This document shows positions 58,475 to 64,000 of a stretch of 64,000 bases of DNA, one piece after another. The stretch spans positions 1 through 64,000 of the forward strand of contig CAZDOK010000015.1 of NCBI GenBank assembly GCA_964507025.1, read 5' to 3'. Within the stretch, counting starts at the first letter, position 1. Each line of letters starts with the position of its first letter. The stretch is from Amarobacter sp964507025 (GTDB lineage Bacteria > Chloroflexota > Dehalococcoidia > Tepidiformales > Tepidiformaceae). The notes below the pieces were generated by a model. The model made no database searches. It worked only from the letters and a program-made list of their open reading frames with translations, and was not told the DNA's origin. The translations under genes were made by a program, and so were the position numbers.

Positions 58475-59737
58475 CTACGTTCCCGCCTGCCAGCTCGTCA
58501 GGTAGTGCTTCTGCTCCTCGGTCAGGTAGTCGATCTGTACCCCCATCGCGTGCAGCTTCAGCCGTGCAATCTCCTCATCCACTTCCGGCGGCAGCTCATA
58601 CACCTTCTTCTCCAGGCGCGTCGCGTTCTCCGCGATCCACTCGGCCCCCAGCGCCTGGTTTGCGAACGACATGTCCATCACCGCCGCCGGGTGCCCCTCC
58701 GCGGCAGCGAGGTTCACCAGCCTGCCCTCGCCCAGCAGGAAAAGCTTCCGCCCGTCCTGCAGCCGGTACTCGTCTACCGACTCACGCACACGCTTCTTTC
58801 CCTCGCTCAGCGAGCCCAGCGCCTTCAGGTTGATCTCGCTGTCGAAGTGACCGCTGTTCGCGAGGATTGCCCCATCCTTCATCACCTCGAGGTGCTGCCG
58901 ATCGATCACGTTCATGTCCCCGGTCAGCGTCACGAAGAAGTCGCCCTCCCGCGCCGCATCGGCCATCGGCATCACCCGGTAGCCGTCCATCACGGCCTCC
59001 AGCGCCTTCACCGGGTCGACCTCGGTGACGATCACCTGCGCGCCCATGCCCCGCGCGCGCGAAGCCACCCCGCGCCCGCACCAGCCGTAGCCCGCCACCA
59101 CGAAGTTCTTCCCCGCCAGCAGCACGTTCGTTGCCCGCACGATGCCATCCACGGTCGATTGTCCCGTCCCGTAGCGGTTGTCGAACAAATGCTTGGTGTC
59201 AGACTCGTTGATCGCCACGATCGGGTAGCCCAGTGCGCCCGCGGCTGCCATCGCCCGCAAGCGAATCACGCCCGTCGTCGTCTCCTCCGTGCCACCGACC
59301 ACGCCCGGCAGCAGATCCCGCCGGTCCTTGTGCAGGGTCGCCACCACGTCGGCGCCGTCGTCCATCGTCAGCTGCGGCCCGTGCTCGAGCGCCTGGTGGA
59401 TGTGCCGGTAGTACGTGTCATTGTCCTCGCCGCAAATGGCGAACACCGGGATGCCGCACTCCGTCGCCAGCGCCGCCGCCACATCATCCTGGGTCGAAAG
59501 CGGGTTGCTCGCACACAGCCGCAGGTCCGCTCCCCCTTCGCGCAGCGTGATCGCCAGGTTCGCAGTCTCCGTCGTCACGTGCAGGCAGGCTGTCATCCGG
59601 ATGCCCTTCAGGGGCTGCTCCCGCCGGAAGCGCTCCCGGATGAGCCGCAGCACCGGCATCTCTCGCTCGGCCCACTCAATTCGCCGGATGCCCTCGGCCG
59701 CAAGCCGCGGGTTGGCAATGTCACTCGGTACCGACAC
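58475..59737 (-). CDS. ahcY: S-adenosylhomocysteine hydrolase
   Basis: 420 aa. NAD-dependent; splits S-adenosylhomocysteine into adenosine and homocysteine. Signatures: MTACLHVTTETANLAITL, SNPLSTQDDVAAAL, TEETTTGVIRL, NVLLAGKNFVVAGYGWCGRGVASRARGMGA (NAD), SGHFDSEINLKAL, and the shorter C-terminus typical of prokaryotic enzymes that lack the long insert. GTG 59737 has GAGGAG 7 nt upstream. It lies between the salvage genes and the riboswitch-metK unit. Confidence 0.96.
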   Translation of the reverse strand: MSVPSDIANPRLAAEGIRRIEWAEREMPVLRLIRERFRREQPLKGIRMTACLHVTTETANLAITLREGGADLRLCASNPLSTQDDVAAALATECGIPVFAICGEDNDTYYRHIHQALEHGPQLTMDDGADVVATLHKDRRDLLPGVVGGTEETTTGVIRLRAMAAAGALGYPIVAINESDTKHLFDNRYGTGQSTVDGIVRATNVLLAGKNFVVAGYGWCGRGVASRARGMGAQVIVTEVDPVKALEAVMDGYRVMPMADAAREGDFFVTLTGDMNVIDRQHLEVMKDGAILANSGHFDSEINLKALGSLSEGKKRVRESVDEYRLQDGRKLFLLGEGRLVNLAAAEGHPAAVMDMSFANQALGAEWIAENATRLEKKVYELPPEVDEEIARLKLHAMGVQIDYLTEEQKHYLTSWQAGT

Positions 59738-59790
59738 AGGGATCTCCTCACGCGTGCCGCACTTCCGGCCGCAGGTTGGTTGGGTTTCGG

Positions 59791-60699
59791 TCAGTCGTGA
59801 AGCGTCACGAGGCTCCCATCATACTTGCGCCCCCGGATTGCGGCACGAATCCGCCGTAACGCCGACCCCACGCCCGATGGGTCGCGCCGCGCCGCGCTCG
59901 CCTCCACCAGATGGCAGACCTCTCGATAGCCAAGCCTCGCATACGCCGCCACCGCAGGCGTGTTGTTCGGGTCTACCGTCAGCACAACGTGATCGCAGTA
60001 CTCCAGCAACGCCTCGGTCACCGCACTCGTGGCCGCTGTCGCGAACCCATGCCCCCGGTACGAAGGGTGCGTGAACACGTTCCCCACCACGGCAACGCCC
60101 TCGTGCCGCGAAACCACGTGTGTCCCCGCCGCCGCCACCAGCCGCCCGTCCCTGACCACGCCCCGGTACACTCCGTTGTCGATGTGGTCCGGCACGTAGT
60201 AGCTGGGCCCGCCTTCGCTCCCGTACAGGCTGTTGAGCTTCCGAATGTCGAGCCCCGAAAGCACCACCGTCGACACGCCGTGCACCGGCTCGAACGCATG
60301 ACGGTCGACACCCATCCGGATCATCGGCTGCTGCGTCGCCAGCCGGTACACCCGCCGCAGGGCCTCCAGGTGCTGTGGCTGGCATGTCGCATACGTTTGC
60401 GCGGTCCCAGGGTGGATGGTCAGAATCGCCAGCACCGCGTCCTGGTCGCCCATCACGAACGTCGCGTCGCCCAGCCCGCCCCGGCTGTGCAGCACCAGTC
60501 CCGTCCCGGTCGTGCCCCGTGCGTAATACCACCGCGTTCGTGGAAACAGCGCCGGCTCCAGCTGCCCCAGTGCGTAGGCCGTGTACTCCACCCGTGGCGC
60601 GAGGATCGAACGAATGGCCTGCGGGTCCGTCAACGGCTGGACAACATAATCCAGCCGCTTCCGGGCCACCCCTTGCCACCGCACCTCGCGCTCCGCCAT
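59791..60699 (-). CDS. GNAT-family acetyltransferase (long form)
   Basis: 302 aa. The N-terminal half (LDYVVQPLTDPQAIRSILAPRVEYTAYALGQLEP) belongs to a longer GNAT subgroup. The C-terminal half is the catalytic GNAT: VVRDGRLVAAAGTHVVSRHEGVAVVGNVFTHPSYRGHGFATAATSAV (RGHGFA loop), NTPAVAAYARLGYREV. It is coupled to the kinase gene by TGATG, so it is co-expressed with nucleoside salvage; the acceptor is unknown. Confidence 0.85.
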   Translation of the reverse strand: MAEREVRWQGVARKRLDYVVQPLTDPQAIRSILAPRVEYTAYALGQLEPALFPRTRWYYARGTTGTGLVLHSRGGLGDATFVMGDQDAVLAILTIHPGTAQTYATCQPQHLEALRRVYRLATQQPMIRMGVDRHAFEPVHGVSTVVLSGLDIRKLNSLYGSEGGPSYYVPDHIDNGVYRGVVRDGRLVAAAGTHVVSRHEGVAVVGNVFTHPSYRGHGFATAATSAVTEALLEYCDHVVLTVDPNNTPAVAAYARLGYREVCHLVEASAARRDPSGVGSALRRIRAAIRGRKYDGSLVTLHD

Positions 60700-61613
60700 C
60701 AGCCATCGACCTCGAAGTGCGTGAGCTCCCGGAACTGCCGGTAACGCGCATCGACTTCCTCCCGCGTGAGCGTCAGCAATCTCGATGGTCCCAGTCCCTC
60801 GACCGAGAACGACGCCACGGTGGACCCGTAGATGATCGCCCGCCGGATGTCCCGCCGGGTCACCTCCCTCACGGTGTCGAGGTAGCCGAGGAATCCCCCC
60901 GCGAACGCATCTCCGGCGCCCGTCGGGTCGACCACATCCTCCAGCGGATACCCCGGCGCCACGAAGTAGTCCTCACCGCTCACGAACGCCGCCCCGTATT
61001 CGCCCAGCTTCACGATCACGCCCTTCACGCCGTTCGAAACGAGGTCACGGCCAGCCTTCGCGATGCTCGGCATCTGTGCCAGTTCCCGAACCTCGCTCTC
61101 ATTCAGCGTCACGAAGTCTGCCTTCTGGATCGTTTGCCGCAGCTCGTCTGGCGTCTCGTCGATGAACATCTTGATGGTGTCGACCAGCGTCACCTTCGGC
61201 TCGCGCAACCCCGAGAGCAGTTCGCGCTGGTACACCGGGTGGCCGGCGGCGAGGCATGCTGCCGTGCAGTCATCCCACTCGGGCAGCAGGGGTGGCAGGT
61301 GTTCGATGCTCACCCCCAGCTCCGGGTACCACGTCTCTCGCGAGTTCATGTCGTAGCTGTACCGCGCGCCCCACCGGCTCGTCTTCCCACCGGCGATGGT
61401 CTGCAGCCCCGAAAGGTCGATCCCCGGGCGCTCCAGCTTGCGCCGCATCTCATCGGGGAAGTCCTCGCCGACCACCGCGAGCAGCCGCACGTCCGTAAAC
61501 AGCGACCCGGCAAGCGCCGCGCACGTCGCCGAACCCCCCAGGGAGTTCGTCACCTTCGTGAATGGCGTCTCGATGTCGTCGATCGCCACCCACCCCGATA
61601 CCAGCATCGTCAT
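60699..61613 (-). CDS. PfkB-family kinase in the methionine/adenosine salvage cluster
   Basis: 304 aa. Ribokinase-fold kinase with the C-terminal PfkB signature DPTGAGDAFAGGFLGYL (catalytic Asp in GAGD) and LNESEVREL (NxxE Mg motif). The N-terminal GG signature is NSLGGSATCAAL. ATG 61613 overlaps the mtnP stop (ATGA) and has GGGAG 7 nt upstream. Because its neighbours AhcY and MtnP release adenosine and methylthioribose-1-phosphate plus adenine, adenosine kinase is a reasonable guess, but sugar kinase roles remain open. Confidence 0.87.
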   Translation of the reverse strand: MTMLVSGWVAIDDIETPFTKVTNSLGGSATCAALAGSLFTDVRLLAVVGEDFPDEMRRKLERPGIDLSGLQTIAGGKTSRWGARYSYDMNSRETWYPELGVSIEHLPPLLPEWDDCTAACLAAGHPVYQRELLSGLREPKVTLVDTIKMFIDETPDELRQTIQKADFVTLNESEVRELAQMPSIAKAGRDLVSNGVKGVIVKLGEYGAAFVSGEDYFVAPGYPLEDVVDPTGAGDAFAGGFLGYLDTVREVTRRDIRRAIIYGSTVASFSVEGLGPSRLLTLTREEVDARYRQFRELTHFEVDG

Positions 61614-62488
61614 TCTGTTGCTCCCAGCCGGCGCGCCAGGATCGGCCCCAGCCGCCGCCGGTTCTCTTCGTCGATCGTCTCCGGGCTCGTCACCAGGGCT
61701 GCCTCCAGTACGGTCGCACACCCGCACCCGTCCCGTCCTGGCAACGATCGGGCCAGGTTTCGCACAGCCTGTTGCGCCGCCGCCACGTTCTGCCGAAGCG
61801 TGTCGAACACCGTCCGCGCGTCAACCGCCTCGTGGCCCGCGTGCCCCGCGTCGTAGTCCGTCACCGCCGCCAGCGTCGCGTAGCAAAGCTCTGCCTCGCG
61901 CGCGAGCTTCGCCTCGGGCAGCGCCGTCATCCCCACGATGCTCGCGCCCCAGCCACGCTGCAATTCGCCCTCGGCGCGGGTCCCGAAAGCCGGCCCTTCA
62001 ATCACCACGTAGGTTCCACCCGGGTGCACGATCGCTCCCGCCGCCGCCGCGGCGCCCCTGGCTGCCTCGCGCATCGCCCCGCAGAACGGCTCCGCGAACG
62101 CGATGTGCGCCACCACACCATTCCCGAAAAACGTCGCTGGCCGTCCGCCGTTCGTCCTATCGATCAGCTGGTCCGGCGTCACCATGTGTCCCGGCTCGAA
62201 ATCCCCTCGCAGACTCCCGACTGCGGAGATCGACACCACCCGCTCGACCCCCAGTTGCTTCAGCGCCCAGAAGTTCGCGCGCTGTGGCAGCTCTGACGGC
62301 AACAGCCGGTGTCCCCGTCCATGCCGCGCCAGGAATGCCACCCGGGTGCCTTCCAGCGTCCCAATCCGGATTGCGTCGCTCGGCCGGCCGAATGGCGTGT
62401 CGACCTCCACCTCCCTGGTGGCGCCGAGCCCGGGCATGTCGTAGAACCCCGACCCGCCGATGACCGCAAGGGGAATCGAACCTGTCAC
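61610..62488 (-). CDS. mtnP: 5'-methylthioadenosine phosphorylase
   Basis: 292 aa. It phosphorolyses methylthioadenosine to adenine and methylthioribose-1-phosphate. Motifs: LAVIGGSGFYDMPG, FLARHGRGHRLLPSELPQRANFWALKQLGV, GGTYVVIEGPAFGTRAE and GMTALPEAKLAREAELCYATLAAVTDYD. GTG 62488 is chosen for length match to the family; the frame is open to 62854 without support. Upstream of pfkB, downstream of mtnA. Confidence 0.93.
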   Translation of the reverse strand: MTGSIPLAVIGGSGFYDMPGLGATREVEVDTPFGRPSDAIRIGTLEGTRVAFLARHGRGHRLLPSELPQRANFWALKQLGVERVVSISAVGSLRGDFEPGHMVTPDQLIDRTNGGRPATFFGNGVVAHIAFAEPFCGAMREAARGAAAAAGAIVHPGGTYVVIEGPAFGTRAEGELQRGWGASIVGMTALPEAKLAREAELCYATLAAVTDYDAGHAGHEAVDARTVFDTLRQNVAAAQQAVRNLARSLPGRDGCGCATVLEAALVTSPETIDEENRRRLGPILARRLGATE

Positions 62489-62537
62489 GCAATCCCTGTC
62501 TCGTGGAGATAGCTGAAGTGTACGGCTTCGGCGCCCA

Positions 62538-63560
62538 TTATGGCTGGGCGATGAGCTCCGCGAGCGACCGTTCGTATGGCGGCCGGGCCAACCCGCGCTC
62601 CGTGATGATCGCGGTGATGAGCTCAGCCGGCGTGACATCGAACGCCGGGTTGTACGCACCGATGCCCTGGGGGCTCCAGCGCTGCCCGCCAAACCCCCCG
62701 ACTTCGTGCTCGGGCCGGAACTCGATCGGTATGCCCGCTCCGCTTGTGCAATCCGGGTCGATCGTCGTTCGCGGCGCCGCGATATAGAACGGCACGCGAT
62801 GCCGCGCCCCCACCACCGCCAGCCCGTACGTGCCGATCTTGTTCGCGCTGTCACCGTTCATCGCTATCCGGTCCGCCCCCGTGATCACCGCCTGTACCCG
62901 CCCCGAAGCGATCAGCGCCGCCGCGGCCGTATCGGGCACCAGCGATGTTGGGATGCCTGCCCGCGCAAGCTCCCATGCGGTCAGCCGTGCCCCCTGGAGC
63001 AACGGCCGCGTCTCCGTCGCATAGCATCGCTCCAGGCGCCCCTCATCGTGGGCAACGCGGATGACCCCAACTGCTGTGCCGATGCCACCCGTCGCGAGTG
63101 CACCCGCATTGCAATGCGTGAGCACCGCCGCCCCCTCTGGGAGCAGCCCTGCACCGTGGCGCCCCAGGGCCAGGTCTTCGTGCAGGCGGCGTTCCATGTG
63201 TCCGTGTACCAGCTTCCAGAGCAGCGTTCGCCGGTGCTCCCGCGCCACACCCAGGGCTGCCTCGAGCGCCTTCCCTGCGCCCCACGAAAGCTCCACCGCC
63301 GTCGGCCTCGTCGATGCGATCTCGTCCGCTGCGCACCGCAACTCCTCATCGCGCACGCCGCGTTCCTCTGCGGCCACGGCCACCCCTGCCATTCCGCAAG
63401 TTCCAAGCAGTGGTGCGCCCCGCACCCGCAGCGCCGCGATCGCCTCGCACATAGCCGCCACCGTGTCGATCCGCCGCCACACCTCGCGCGCCGGCAGCTC
63501 CGTCTGGTCCAGGATCTCCACCGCTGGCGGAACCAGCCTCACGGGCGAAAAGCTCTCCAT
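62538..63560 (-). CDS. mtnA: Methylthioribose-1-phosphate isomerase
   Basis: 340 aa. It converts methylthioribose-1-phosphate to the ribulose form. Catalytic Cys in THCNAGALATGG and Asp in VITGADRIAMNGDSANKIGTY; also RVRGAPLLG near the start and VPFYIAAP late. It is first of the mtnA-mtnP-pfkB-GNAT-ahcY series. The later salvage genes (mtnB, C, D) are not in the window, so the pathway end is not shown. Confidence 0.95.
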   Translation of the reverse strand: MESFSPVRLVPPAVEILDQTELPAREVWRRIDTVAAMCEAIAALRVRGAPLLGTCGMAGVAVAAEERGVRDEELRCAADEIASTRPTAVELSWGAGKALEAALGVAREHRRTLLWKLVHGHMERRLHEDLALGRHGAGLLPEGAAVLTHCNAGALATGGIGTAVGVIRVAHDEGRLERCYATETRPLLQGARLTAWELARAGIPTSLVPDTAAAALIASGRVQAVITGADRIAMNGDSANKIGTYGLAVVGARHRVPFYIAAPRTTIDPDCTSGAGIPIEFRPEHEVGGFGGQRWSPQGIGAYNPAFDVTPAELITAIITERGLARPPYERSLAELIAQP

Positions 63561-63581
63561 GCCCTCAGTCTACCGGCACCG

Positions 63582-63992
63582 CTACCGCGCGGCCCGCACC
63601 GAACGCTCCACCTCTTTGAGGTCGTGTACCAGGCTTGCGCGTGTCCGCGCCTTCACTCCCTTGAGCACCTCGCTCACATGCTCGGTGAGCGCCACCGATA
63701 CCGAGTTGACCAGGGTCCGGCCCGAGGCCGTCAGCTCGAGGCGTACCGCGCGCCGGTCGCCCAGGTCCCGCTTCCGCGAGATGTGGCCCGCGCGCTCCAG
63801 CCGGTCCAGCACACCGGTCACGGTCTGTGACTGTTGCGAAAGGTAGTCCGCCACCAGGTGCGGCTGCGGCCGTTCGAACGAGTCGATCGCCAGCAGCGTC
63901 ACCGCCTGGATGAATGTCACCTCATGATCGCGCATCAGCCGCTGGTCCAGCTCCCGCACGGTCGCATTCGTCGTCCTGTACAGACCCGTCAC
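63582..63992 (-). CDS. MarR-family transcription regulator (5' end near or beyond window edge)
   Basis: 136 aa as read from GTG 63992. Winged helix: FIQAVTLLAIDSFERPQPHLVADYLSQQSQTVTGVLDRLERAGHISRKRDLGDRRAVRLELTASGRTLVNSV, then the dimerisation helices. The frame stays open to base 64000, so the true start may be outside. It lies 21 bp upstream of mtnA on the same strand and may be cotranscribed with, or regulate, the salvage cluster. The ligand is unknown. Confidence 0.85.
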   Translation of the reverse strand: MTGLYRTTNATVRELDQRLMRDHEVTFIQAVTLLAIDSFERPQPHLVADYLSQQSQTVTGVLDRLERAGHISRKRDLGDRRAVRLELTASGRTLVNSVSVALTEHVSEVLKGVKARTRASLVHDLKEVERSVRAAR

Positions 63993-64000
63993 CAGTGCGA

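Overview
The window is GC-rich bacterial chromosome with strongly C-ending codons, many GTG/TTG starts and long chains of genes joined by ATGA, GTGA or TGATG overlaps. Gene content points to Chloroflexota (perhaps a Dehalococcoidia- or Tepidiformia-like lineage): a small CxxC zinc-ribbon protein of a type I associate with that phylum, a K+-dependent membrane pyrophosphatase, an actinobacterial/archaeal-type dCTP deaminase, and a flagellar set with no ring genes in view. This is inference from protein resemblance, because no rRNA or marker tree is available here. No transposon, CRISPR array, tRNA or rRNA gene was seen.

Layout. 1-4.1 kb: the 3' part of hppA (membrane pyrophosphatase), followed by an 800-codon protein that follows the pyrophosphatase fold from end to end but has lost nearly all catalytic aspartates and lysines. 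4.3-7.4 kb: three tandem coupled GNAT acetyltransferases, a SemiSWEET-like protein, a ydaO-type cyclic-di-AMP riboswitch with terminator ahead of a 72-aa zinc-ribbon protein, and an ABM-domain protein. 7.6-26.7 kb: a LuxR-type response regulator and a nearly unbroken flagellar locus: flbD-motA-motB-fliL-fliY-fliO, fliP-fliQ-fliR-flhB-flhA-flhF-PilZ-orf-fliA-orf-LPETG protein-flgF-flgG-flgM-flgN-flgK-flgL. It encodes stator, part of the switch, the export gate, sigma-28 with its anti-sigma factor, distal rod and hook-filament junction. fliM, fliG, fliF, flgB/C/D/E, flagellin and chemotaxis genes are not here. A 93-bp module of three GGG/CCC palindromes spaced about two helical turns apart occurs before flbD and again before fliP.

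26.8-42 kb: mixed metabolism. It holds two MFS transporters, a GyrI-like protein and a class III CoA-transferase, dcd, GNATs, two metallo-beta-lactamase-fold proteins (one beta-CASP RNase-like), a TauE/SafE permease, an MCC-type carboxyltransferase, a secreted protein with three repeats of an unrecognised domain, an SDR and a crotonase. 42-47.6 kb: a soluble hybrid histidine kinase with seven PAS domains, a cytoplasmic HtrA-like protease and a LuxR regulator with a decayed receiver.

47.6-64 kb, nearly all on the minus strand: the biotin carboxylase/BCCP subunit that probably partners the carboxyltransferase at 34.3 kb, an AI-2E permease, DinB, ilvBN, a sugar-nucleotide pair (nucleotidyltransferase and phosphohexomutase), and a SAM-centred cluster reading mtnA-mtnP-pfkB-GNAT-ahcY-[SAM riboswitch]-metK. 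This cluster makes SAM, clears S-adenosylhomocysteine and starts recycling methylthioadenosine. A MarR regulator lies at the right edge.
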